Shown: positions 27,555 to 36,800 of the stretch, one piece after another
Layout of the letters: each line of letters opens with the position of its first letter
Position numbering within the stretch: position 1 is the stretch's first letter
The notes under the pieces: generated by a model
What the model was told of the DNA's origin: nothing
Database searches by the model: none
What the model saw: only the letters and a program-made list of their open reading frames with translations
Assembly (NCBI RefSeq): GCF_004368785.1
Contig: NZ_SODM01000003.1
Span: forward strand, 744,001-808,000
Length of the DNA: 64,000 nt
Reading direction: 5' to 3'
Source of the DNA: Flavobacterium sp. 270
Lineage (GTDB): Bacteria > Bacteroidota > Bacteroidia > Flavobacteriales > Flavobacteriaceae
Translations under genes and position numbers: made by a program

Positions 27555-27585
27555 AAAAGAGACTGCTTTAATCACAGTCTCTTTT
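27555..27585 (-). terminator. Terminator after the SusC/SusD/SGBP genes
   Basis: AAAAGAGACTG pairs perfectly with CAGTCTCTTTT (27555-27565 and 27575-27585, 9-base loop), giving a U tract on the minus-strand transcript 24 bases past the SGBP stop. Confidence 0.85.
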
Positions 27586-27608
27586 AAGTTTAAAATGCAT
27601 ACCAAGAA

Positions 27609-28712
27609 TTATTGGTAACGAATTTTAATATTATCAAATTTTATTGCACTAGGATTAGGTGTGTCTCCCTGAGCGATTCCAACTTTAATTTCATTAATTT
27701 TAGAAGGATCAAGCGTAGCCGCAGAATTTGCTCCAAAACCATAATTATCTTTAAAATCAGCTATTGATATTGTTTTTGTGGTCCAATTAACATCAGTTAC
27801 TTTAAAATTGTAGCCATAGTTTATACCATCAATAGTATTCAATTGAATGGCAAATTGAGCACCTACAACATTTGCACTTACATCAATATCTATAAAAGCT
27901 CTTGTTGCATCATTATTTGATGTACTTAAGAAATTAGATCCGCCTCCGGCACTGCTTCCGTTATAACCATTGGCAGTTGAGCCAGTCCATACTAACGTTG
28001 CATAATTGCCTGTTGGACCGCCTGCAGTATTGGTGCTAAAACTATCTACATCGCCATAAGAAGTCCATGAAGTTCTTAGACCATTGCCATCAAAATCAGA
28101 CACAAGAATTACCGTGGCAAATTCTATTGATTTTGTTGCTTTTCCTCCCGGTGTAGTAATGACAAGTTCAGATCCAGAGACTGCATTTGCAGGCAGACCA
28201 ATAATGATTGAAGAAGAGGAATTTACAGAATAACTGACTGCTTTTCCTGCTAATGTTATCGAAGAAACGTTGTAAAACCAAGTACCTTGAATTTCTAGTG
28301 GAAATCCCGGAGTTGCTACTGCCGGAATTGTTTTTAGAATTGTTGGTAATGGCTGTAAAATTTCGATGTTTTTAGTTACCGAACCAGCCGCCGTTAAAAA
28401 CGTAATAGGCTGTACTCCAAATCTGCTTCCTAATTTTTCATCAAAGGGAATGGTAAAAATAAACGACTTATCTGAATTATAGTTTGGATTAAAAGAGATG
28501 TCAATTTTATCATCCAGTGTTATTTTTTTTAATCCTTTTAAATTTTCACCTTCCACTCTAACTTTAGTCGAAGGAAACGTCTGATTGAGTAAGTCTCCCG
28601 GTTCTGCAACCATTGCATCTACATTTGGAGTAACCATATCGTCATTTTGACAAGCTGTAAATGCAGCCAGAGTCAAAAGAACTAAAATGCTATATTTTAT
28701 TTTATTGATCAT
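27609..28712 (-). CDS. Surface glycan-binding protein (IPT/TIG domains), lipoprotein
   Basis: Non-catalytic lipoprotein expected to hold polysaccharide at the cell surface for the SusC/SusD transporter. The 367 residues start with a lipoprotein signal (MINKIKYSILVLLTLAAFTAC). Two IPT/TIG-like Ig domains follow, the second plain at about 135-230 (ATPGFPLEIQGTWFYNVSSITLAG, LVITTPGGKATKSIEF). A C-terminal beta-sandwich of about 130 residues ends in AIKFDNIKIRYQ. This architecture matches the SGBP-B type with a C-terminal glycan-binding module. It starts 11 bases after susD and is the third gene of the susC operon. Confidence 0.82.
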   Translation of the reverse strand: MINKIKYSILVLLTLAAFTACQNDDMVTPNVDAMVAEPGDLLNQTFPSTKVRVEGENLKGLKKITLDDKIDISFNPNYNSDKSFIFTIPFDEKLGSRFGVQPITFLTAAGSVTKNIEILQPLPTILKTIPAVATPGFPLEIQGTWFYNVSSITLAGKAVSYSVNSSSSIIIGLPANAVSGSELVITTPGGKATKSIEFATVILVSDFDGNGLRTSWTSYGDVDSFSTNTAGGPTGNYATLVWTGSTANGYNGSSAGGGSNFLSTSNNDATRAFIDIDVSANVVGAQFAIQLNTIDGINYGYNFKVTDVNWTTKTISIADFKDNYGFGANSAATLDPSKINEIKVGIAQGDTPNPSAIKFDNIKIRYQ

Positions 28713-28723
28713 AGTTATAAAAA

Positions 28724-30247
28724 TTAATTGAAGTTAAAAGGAACCGGAGGTTCTAATAAAGATGGATTCGTATCAATTGCAGACTGTGGCAATGGTAATT
28801 CGAAATAATTGCTTCCCGGAGTTATTTTTCTGGAAATTAAATCTGTTCTCGCATCGTCTGAATAAAAACCAACTTCCTGTTGCGAAATAATAGCTGTTGC
28901 TTCGGCTATACCGCGACGTTTTAAATCAAAGAAATATTGTCCTTCAAGTGCAAATTCAACCCTTCTTTCATTAAACAAATCATCTCTTGTAAGTATCGTT
29001 TTAGGAGATAATCCAGCTCTAGATCTTACTTCATTAAAAGAACTTAAAGCTACTGATGAAGTAGTAGAACTTGCTCCTGCCAAAATCGCTTCAGCATTCA
29101 TTAATAAAATATCAGAATATCGTAATATAATCGTGTTTTGAGAAGTTCTCATAAAGAACACATCGTTTCTTTCGGCAGCAGAACCTACAATGTATTTTCT
29201 AAAATTAGCTGCAGTAGACGAGTATATTTTTTTATAAAGAAAACCTCCTTGATTTTTTAATAATTCAGGGTAAAAATCGCCATCGGTCATGATCGTATTT
29301 TTCTTTCTCGTATCCTTTGGTTCAAAACCATTTTGCAAAGAGATAGAAGGAAGGTAAACTCCCCAGCCGTCACCACCGCCTGTTATTCCGGTGCCTCCGG
29401 GAACAATATAGGCCTGATTTGTATTTTGTGTTCCCCATTCTGTAGCAATAGCTTTCCATTGCAGGGCAAACATACTTTCTTTGCTGTTGTTGTTTTCCGG
29501 ACTGCTAAATAAATTTCCGTAATCCTGAATTAAAGAATATTGCTGTCCGATAATTTTTTGGGTTAAATCGGCACAGGCTGCATATTCATTTAGAGTTAAA
29601 TGCACTTTTGCCAGTATACCCATTGCTACCGTTTTATTTACATATCCTTTCTTTGCAGAAGTTTCAGGTAAATTTGCCACAGCATATTCTAAATCCAGTT
29701 TTATAAATTTATAAACATCGGCAACAAGATTTCTTTTTGGCTGTGCCGCAGAACCCGCTTTGCTAATTATAGGAACAGCACCAAAAGTTCTTACCAGATA
29801 GAAATAGGCATTTGCTCTCATAAATCTTGATATCGCAATAGCATTTTTATAAGATGCTTCAGGAAGTTCGCTTTTTCGATCCTCAACTAAACTCATTAAA
29901 TTGTTTGACTGGTCAATAACCGAAAACAATGAAACATATCCTTCTGTTAAGATTGGATTTTGTGAGGTTACCTGTGCATCTTTAAACTGCGCATAAGCAC
30001 CATCAAATGTAAAAGCGTTGCCGGCATACATATCCCCAACAGCAATTAAGAATTTATCATTAAAAGTAAACCATGGCTTAAAATATAAACTCTCGGCTAT
30101 TCCATCAAAAGCAGTAACTCCTTCCGGTAAATCGCCCGGTGTTAATTGATTTTCAGATGGTGCATCCAAAAAATCATCTGAACAGGAAAACAAGGAAAGC
30201 AATGGTATGAGCATTCCCATCATAAAAAGTTTAAAAAGTTTTTTCAT
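28724..30247 (-). CDS. susD: SusD/RagB-family nutrient-binding outer membrane lipoprotein
   Basis: Lid protein of the SusC/SusD complex, binding glycan fragments over the transporter mouth. The 507 residues begin with a lipoprotein signal (MKKLFKLFMMGMLIPLLSLFSC, then SDDFLDAPSENQLTPGDLP). They carry the SusD hallmarks: TPR-like helices (AIAISRFMRANAYFYLVRTFGAVPI), LRYSDILLMNAEAIL, FNEVRSRAGLSP and the late ERRVEFALEGQYFFDLKRRG. It follows susC by 61 bases on the same strand. Confidence 0.95.
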   Translation of the reverse strand: MKKLFKLFMMGMLIPLLSLFSCSDDFLDAPSENQLTPGDLPEGVTAFDGIAESLYFKPWFTFNDKFLIAVGDMYAGNAFTFDGAYAQFKDAQVTSQNPILTEGYVSLFSVIDQSNNLMSLVEDRKSELPEASYKNAIAISRFMRANAYFYLVRTFGAVPIISKAGSAAQPKRNLVADVYKFIKLDLEYAVANLPETSAKKGYVNKTVAMGILAKVHLTLNEYAACADLTQKIIGQQYSLIQDYGNLFSSPENNNSKESMFALQWKAIATEWGTQNTNQAYIVPGGTGITGGGDGWGVYLPSISLQNGFEPKDTRKKNTIMTDGDFYPELLKNQGGFLYKKIYSSTAANFRKYIVGSAAERNDVFFMRTSQNTIILRYSDILLMNAEAILAGASSTTSSVALSSFNEVRSRAGLSPKTILTRDDLFNERRVEFALEGQYFFDLKRRGIAEATAIISQQEVGFYSDDARTDLISRKITPGSNYFELPLPQSAIDTNPSLLEPPVPFNFN

Positions 30248-30308
30248 AACTAATATTTTATGTTAATGATTGTAAATCATTGTGTTAAATGTGTTTTTGT
30301 TGAAAATT

Positions 30309-33300
30309 TTAGAATTCTAAATTCAGTCCTACAGAAGTTGTTCTTGGTACAGGATAACGTCCTAAATCAATACCGCTAAGGGTAATGTTTTGATCTAAAT
30401 TTCCAAGCGCAGGATCAAATCCGGAATATTTTGTAAACGTGTATAAATTTTGAACATTTACGTACAATCTAACTTTAGAAATAATAGAATTTTCGAATAT
30501 TTTGTTTGGCAGATCATAGCTCAACGAAACGTTTTGAATTCTTAAATAAGAACCATCTTCTACAAATCGATTTGAAATCCTTCCGTTACCATTTGGGTCA
30601 GTAAGTGAAATCCTCGGTTCATTTGTGTTTTCGTTTACTCCCGCCTCAAAAGAGTTTAATGCTCTTGTAGTTACATTGGCATATCGATCTCCAAATCCTG
30701 GGTAAATACCATCAGTATAATGACGTGTAAAATTGTAAATCTCGTTACCCTGACTTCCTGTTAATACAACAGACAGACTAAGGTTTTTATATTTAAAATT
30801 ATTAGTGAATGAATAGGTAAAGTCTGGAATTGCACTTCCGATAGCGGCCTGATCTTTAGCATCAATTTTTCCATCACCATTAAGATCTTTAAATCGAATA
30901 TCTCCAATTCCAGTTCCAGCTTCCTGAGTTGGTCCTGCGGCCAGTTCGGCAGCATTTTTAAATAATCCATCAGTAACATAGCCATAAAATTGTCCTACCG
31001 GTTGTCCTTCTGTAGTTCTGGTAACTGTATATAAATCAAATTGTACTTTTCCTAAAAGCGATTTTCCTTCACCCTGAAAACTAGTCAGCTCATTATTATA
31101 TTTTGAGAAAATAATAGTACTGTCCCATGTAAAATTATCAGTAACAATATTTCTTGTATTTAATGAAAGTTCAATTCCTTTGGTAACAATTTCGCCTGTA
31201 TTTAAATAGTAGTTAAGTGCACTTTGATTAGATTCATCGTTGATTTGTTTTGTCAAAAAGTTAGAAGAATTTTTAACATAATAATCAGCATCTAATTTAA
31301 TTCGGTTGTTAAACATTCCCAATTCAAAACCGGCATTAAAAGACTTTAGCGACTCCCACTTAATATCCGGATTACCTAAATTGTCAATTGTTGGAGATAC
31401 ACCGCCAAATGGAGACGAAAGTAAAGATAGAATTGTCTGGTATCGGTTTGCCGGAATGTTTTGATTTCCTACTGCACCATAACCCGCTCTAAATTTTAAA
31501 TAATTTACAGTACCTGATAAAGGCTCAAAAAACTTTTCGTTGCTTACTGTCCATCCACCCGAAAATGATGGGAAATAACCCCATTTGTTATTAGGTCCAA
31601 AGTTTGAAGAAGCATCTGCTCTTAAAGAAGCAGAGAACGAATATCTATCAGAAAAACTATAATTTAATCTCGAAATATAAGATGCCATAGACCATCTTCC
31701 AGAACCATTTCCGTTAAGAGCAGTATCAATATCACCGATGTTTAAATTGGTAAAATCCCTGTTTAAAAACTCACCGGTTCTGTAACCGCTTAAATATTCA
31801 TAACGGCTTTCCTGTGCTTCCTGACCTAATAAGAAAGTAAAATTGTGTTTCTCATTTATCGTTTTATTATACGTTAGGTAATTTTTAATGTTCCAATAGT
31901 AACTTTGGTCTTGCTGTTTGAAGGATTTATTTAAAAGTTCAGACACATTTCCTAAAGTATACTTTGGGGCAAAAGAACTGCTTTTTGAAAAGTTTAAATC
32001 ATATCCTAATTCTGATCTAAAAACCAAACCTTTGATAAGCGTAAAATCGGCAAATAAATTACCATTAATTTTAAATCTTTCTGTAGTAGCATTATTGTAT
32101 TCTGATAATGCGATTGGGTTAGTAGCCTCATTTGCCGAAGATCCTAAACCGCTTATTGGTCCTGCAAAAGAACCGTCTGCATATCTAACCGGTAATTCTG
32201 GAGACTGTCTTAAAGTGTTCATAACCAAACCACCTCTGTCATCGTTTCTTACTACTTGCTGTGACGAATGACTTACGGATAAATTGTTCCCAATCTTTAG
32301 CCAGGACTTCACATTAGAATCTACATTTAAACGCATAGATAATCGGTTAAAATCTGAATTTAAAACAACCCCTTCCTGATCAAAATAGTTTAAGGAAGTA
32401 TAGTAACGAGTTCCTTCTTTTTCGCCGGAAAAAGACAATTGATGATTGTACATTGTTGCCGATCTAAAAAGCTCATCCTGCCAGTTTGTTCCATTCCCCA
32501 ATAAATTTGGTTTTTGATATTGATAGGGAACAGGCTCGCCGTTTAATTTGAAAATTTTTGTTTGATACGCAGCATATTGCGGTAAGTTTAAAACATCAAC
32601 AGAATTTGTTACTTCCTGAGTGCCTAAATAAGTCTCGTATGTAAACTTTGATTTTCCTTTTTTTCCTTTTTTGGTTGTAATTAAAACAACACCATTTGCA
32701 CCATTAGATCCATAGATTGCCGTTGCCGATGCATCTTTTAAGATATCAATAGTTTCGATGTCTGAAATATTTAAACCAGACAAGGCAGAGTTTTTAGTTT
32801 GTCCGTTTCCGCCGCCTAAAGCGCTAAATGAAAACGAGTCATTATTTTTGTCTGCAAAAACCGGAGTTCCATCAATAACATACAAAGGTTCATTTCCATT
32901 AATAGAAGTAATCCCTCTAATTTGAACAGAAATTCCTCCTCCGGGAGTACCTGAATTTTGAGTAACATTTACACCGGCAGCTTTTCCTACCAAAGCCTGA
33001 TCTAAAGAGGTGAAAGGTTTGTCTTGAATATCAGAAGCTTTAATAGAAGAAACAGCTCCATTTATATCTTTTCTTTTAGAAGTTCCATATCCAATTACAA
33101 CAACTTCATTTAATTTTTCGAGATCATTAACCATGCTTACCTGCATCGGTGATTTTGTATTTGCCGGCAATGATAAATTTCGATAACCCACATAACTAAA
33201 AAGAAGTATAGCTTGTGGTTCTACATTATTTAAAACAAAACTACCGTCAAAATCGGTTGCTGTTCCGTTTTTTGTTCCTTGTACTAGTACGCTGACACCT

Positions 33301-33413
33301 GGCAGACTTACACCGCCCGATGTTACTTTACCTTTAACAGTCTGCGCAAAGAAAAAATTCCCCCACATAAGTACTATTAAACACAATAGTTTTTTTAATG
33401 TTTTTTTCTGCAT
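30309..33413 (-). CDS. susC: SusC/RagA-family TonB-linked outer membrane protein
   Basis: TonB-dependent glycan transporter of 1034 residues. It has a signal peptide (to about 24, NFFFAQ), a carboxypeptidase-like domain (about 27-100, VSLPGVSVLVQGTKNGTATD) and a plug with LNEVVVIGYGTSKRKDINGA. GISVQIRGITSINGNEPLYV and SATAIYGSNGANGVVLITTK are strong SusC signatures. A long barrel ends in an aromatic residue (SVGLNLEF). It heads the susC-susD-SGBP operon. Its upstream region carries a 21-bp tandem repeat proposed as the binding site of the hybrid regulator encoded behind it. Confidence 0.95.
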   Translation of the reverse strand: MQKKTLKKLLCLIVLMWGNFFFAQTVKGKVTSGGVSLPGVSVLVQGTKNGTATDFDGSFVLNNVEPQAILLFSYVGYRNLSLPANTKSPMQVSMVNDLEKLNEVVVIGYGTSKRKDINGAVSSIKASDIQDKPFTSLDQALVGKAAGVNVTQNSGTPGGGISVQIRGITSINGNEPLYVIDGTPVFADKNNDSFSFSALGGGNGQTKNSALSGLNISDIETIDILKDASATAIYGSNGANGVVLITTKKGKKGKSKFTYETYLGTQEVTNSVDVLNLPQYAAYQTKIFKLNGEPVPYQYQKPNLLGNGTNWQDELFRSATMYNHQLSFSGEKEGTRYYTSLNYFDQEGVVLNSDFNRLSMRLNVDSNVKSWLKIGNNLSVSHSSQQVVRNDDRGGLVMNTLRQSPELPVRYADGSFAGPISGLGSSANEATNPIALSEYNNATTERFKINGNLFADFTLIKGLVFRSELGYDLNFSKSSSFAPKYTLGNVSELLNKSFKQQDQSYYWNIKNYLTYNKTINEKHNFTFLLGQEAQESRYEYLSGYRTGEFLNRDFTNLNIGDIDTALNGNGSGRWSMASYISRLNYSFSDRYSFSASLRADASSNFGPNNKWGYFPSFSGGWTVSNEKFFEPLSGTVNYLKFRAGYGAVGNQNIPANRYQTILSLLSSPFGGVSPTIDNLGNPDIKWESLKSFNAGFELGMFNNRIKLDADYYVKNSSNFLTKQINDESNQSALNYYLNTGEIVTKGIELSLNTRNIVTDNFTWDSTIIFSKYNNELTSFQGEGKSLLGKVQFDLYTVTRTTEGQPVGQFYGYVTDGLFKNAAELAAGPTQEAGTGIGDIRFKDLNGDGKIDAKDQAAIGSAIPDFTYSFTNNFKYKNLSLSVVLTGSQGNEIYNFTRHYTDGIYPGFGDRYANVTTRALNSFEAGVNENTNEPRISLTDPNGNGRISNRFVEDGSYLRIQNVSLSYDLPNKIFENSIISKVRLYVNVQNLYTFTKYSGFDPALGNLDQNITLSGIDLGRYPVPRTTSVGLNLEF

Positions 33414-33560
33414 AAAATTGGTTTGTTAGAGTTTAAATAATTAGTAATCTTGGTTGAGAAATATTTAATAGAAGCATCTTTGATGACTCATTTTTTGGAG
33501 TTTAGAAAAGATTTCTTTTTCTTAAATATTTCTTAACGAAAGTAAAATGTAGAGGGGTGC

Positions 33561-33602
33561 TATTGTAGAACAGATGATGCATATTGTGCAACAGATGATG
33601 CA
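33561..33602. promoter_or_regulatory. Two tandem 21-bp direct repeats upstream of susC, candidate regulator site
   Basis: Units 33561-33581 and 33582-33602 are identical at 19 of 21 positions and share AACAGATGATGCA. They lie 148-189 bases upstream of the susC start. A 21-base period, two helical turns, is what AraC-family DNA-binding domains use, and the neighbouring hybrid two-component gene ends in such a domain. Confidence 0.55.
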
Positions 33603-33791
33603 AAAAAAAGGCTCATATAAGCCTTACCTTCAAAAAAGGCAGATAATTCTTTAAAACAAGAAAATGAGGTATTGCTAGAAATAAATGAGAAAAAATAGTA
33701 TTTGTTTAAAAAAAATGATAATATTTTTTAATATCTGAATTTTATAAACGAATCTAAAAGATTGCTTTGAAAGAAAAATTTACCTCAAAAA

Positions 33792-33822
33792 AAAGAGCTC
33801 CGATGTTAAATCGAAGCTCTTT
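33792..33822 (-). terminator. Terminator after the hybrid two-component gene
   Basis: AAAGAGCTCCGAT pairs with ATCGAAGCTCTTT with one mismatch across a 5-base loop. The A run at 33786-33794 becomes a U tract in the minus-strand transcript. Confidence 0.85.
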
Positions 33823-33863
33823 CTGGAAGTAATTATAGTCTTTTCACGACAGTTTTTGGTGCT

Positions 33864-36800
33864 TTATTCCTTTGTTCTTTTTTCCTGAGTAGGCAAGTGG
33901 CCATATTTGATTTTATAACATTTTGCAAAATAGGAGGGAGAAGTAAAGCCAACTTTATAGCTTATTTCATTAATATTATTGTTTCCCTGTTCTATTAATT
34001 GTTTGGCTCTTTCTAATCGTACATTTCTAATAAATTCATTAACAGAAACACCAGTCAAAGTTTTTATTTTTCGATACAGCTGACTTCTGCTTAAGAATAT
34101 TTTAGAAGATAATAACTCTACGGTCAATTCAGGTTCACTGATATTTTCATTAATAAAGTGTAGAATTTTTTGAATGAAATCATTATCCAGCGACGTTGTT
34201 TTTTCTTTTCCAAGTTTTGTAATTCCCCTGTAAAATTTCTTAAACATGATTTGTCTGCTAGTAATAAGCTGTGCCAGACTAGATTTTAAAATATCCAATT
34301 CAAATGGTTTACTTAAATAGATATCAGCACCAGAATCGATGCCTTCTAAGCGGTCTTTTACCATTGCTTTTGCAGACAGCATTAACAACGGAATGTGACT
34401 TGTTTTTAAATCTCCTTTTATGTTTTTGCACAACTGCAGTCCATCCATTACCGGCATAATAACATCTGTAATGATTAAATCGGGTAATTTTTGCACAGCA
34501 AGATCGTAACCTTTCTGGCCATTTTCGGCAACAATAACCTTATACGATTTACTTAGTTCCTGTTTTAGATAATTTCTTAATTCAGGATTATCTTCAACAA
34601 TCAATACTGTATAGGATTTTGCAGTTTCAACGACAAGGCTTTCTGTAATTTGATCGGCAAAATCATCTTCTTCTAATTGAGTATCAGCAGAATCAAATAA
34701 GAAATTGTTTTTAGTTTTTTCTATTTTAAAAACTTCATTAATAATTTCACTTTTCTTATAAAAGGATTTACCTAAAGGAAATGTTATCTTAAATTGTGTG
34801 CCTTGTCCGACTTCGCTTTCAACATCAATTTTTCCTTTATGAAGTTCAATAAATTCTTTTACAACCTCTAAACCAATTCCCGTACTGCCATAATAATCCT
34901 TATTTACATTATTAACCTGATAAAACCGGTCAAAAATTCTATTCAAATCTTTTTTGCGGATTCCCGAGCCGGTATCTGTAATTGTTATTGAAAATGAAGG
35001 CACTTTATTTCCGTTAATCAACAGTTCGTTGTCTGCAGCTGATTTGTCTACAGCAATAGTGATAGCACCATTATCGGGAGTAAATTTAAATGCATTTGAA
35101 ATGATATTAAACAGCACTTTTTCTAACATTTTAGGATCCAGCCAGTCTTCAAGTTCATCAAGCGGCGATTCAAAATTAACAGTGATATTTCGCGCAGCAG
35201 CTTCTTCATCAAAATAGCCGATAATTCCTTGTGTAAAAGCGATGACTTCAATTTTCTTAGCCTGAAGTGAAATTTTGTTAAACTCTAATTTATTAAAATC
35301 CATAAGCTCATTGATAAGCCTGGAAAGCCTGTCTGAGCTTTTGTGTACTATTTTTAGTTTATTATGTATTTCCGGTGATATTTTCTTGCTTCGCAATATA
35401 TCTTCCAAAGGATTAATAATTAGTGTAAGCGGTGTTCTGAATTCATGCGAAATATTGGTAAAAAACTGCAGTTTCTTATTGTTTAATTTCTCTAACTGAA
35501 TTGATTTTTCTTTTTCTAAAATGATGGCCTGTTTGGCTTTAAAACGATTTTGATAGATTTTATTAAGATAAAATATCACGAAAATAAGAATAGACAGATA
35601 AAGTAAATAAGCCCAGAAAGTTTTCCACCACGGAGGTAATATTTCTATTTTTAGTTCTAATTGAACGTTGCTCCAGGAACCGTCTGCATTGGCAGATTTT
35701 ACTTTAAAAATATAATTTCCGGGCGCCAGATTTGTATAGGTTGCAGTTCTTTTATTACCAACATAATTCCAGTCATTTTCAAAACCTTGCAGATAATAGG
35801 CATATTGATTTTTTTTGGCATTATTATAATTAATTCCCACATATTCAATCGTAAAAACCGACTGTGTATAGTTAAGAACAATTTCTTTTGTCTGAGAAAT
35901 TACTTTGGTTAATGGCGACGAATCTTCATTTGGCTTGACAGAGCGGTTGAATAATTTGAAATCACTGAAGTAGAGCTTTGGCGCTTTTTCTGATTTTTTA
36001 ATTTCATTCGGATTAAAATAATTTACACCCTCGTAACTGCCAAAATACAATTCTCCATTCCCATCTTTAAAAGCTGCATTATTATTAAAATCGTTGTCAA
36101 CCAGACCATCGTCAGTATTAAAATTGGTGCTTTTTTTATTTTTAAAATCAAGCTTTGTCAATCCAGAGCCGCCGCTTATCCATAGAGAGCCGTTATTATC
36201 TGAAATGATTGCACGAACGGATTTTTCTTTATATCCGGGAAAATTATTGTAATCTGAAAAATGCTTATTTTTTTTATTGTAACTAAACAAACCTTCGCCG
36301 TCTGTGCCTATCCAGATTGTTTTATCGTTAGTCTCATAAATGGATAGTATAGTTTGAATACTGTTGTATTTTGTTGCGTCACTGAACATTGCATTGCGCA
36401 TATTGGTTACTTTAAAACCTGAGTCGCCTTTTAAATTGACCTGATATAACCCTAAAATGGTTCCTACCCATAGCACATTGTCTGAGTCTACAAAAACTTT
36501 ACGAATAAAAGCATTATCCAGTGTATTGTCTGCAAAGGGTTTAGAGTCACAATGAACAAATTTGCTGCTTTTGTTATCATAATAATGCAGTCCTTTTATA
36601 AAAGTTCCAATCCAGATTCTGCCGCTTGAATCTTCAGAAAAACTAAAAATACGATTCGATTTTAATGCCTCTGTATTTGCGGTGTTGTAGTTTATGAATC
36701 TGGTTGTTCCGTTTTTCAAAAAATAGATACCGCGATCCCAGCTTCCGATCCATATATTTTCTTTACTGTCTATAAATATCGTCTGGATATCTACCGCATC

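Larger units (their letters stand above)
33414..33863. other. Intergenic region between susC and the hybrid regulator
   Basis: 450 bases. From left to right it holds the susC leader, the 21-bp tandem repeats (33561-33602), a weak hairpin AAGGCTCATATAAGCCTT (about 33608-33625), an AT-rich stretch and the terminator of the hybrid regulator (33792-33822). No reading frame of note. Confidence 0.6.

Noticed and set aside
33608..33625. AAGGCTCATATAAGCCTT hairpin upstream of susC as a riboswitch or terminator
   Set aside because: It lies upstream of the tandem repeats and far from the susC start, is short, and has no U run in a useful direction.
35661..35912. Plus-strand reading frames inside the hybrid regulator, GH3 and SusC genes
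   Set aside because: They lie opposite long conserved genes, have low-complexity translations and show no known motif.
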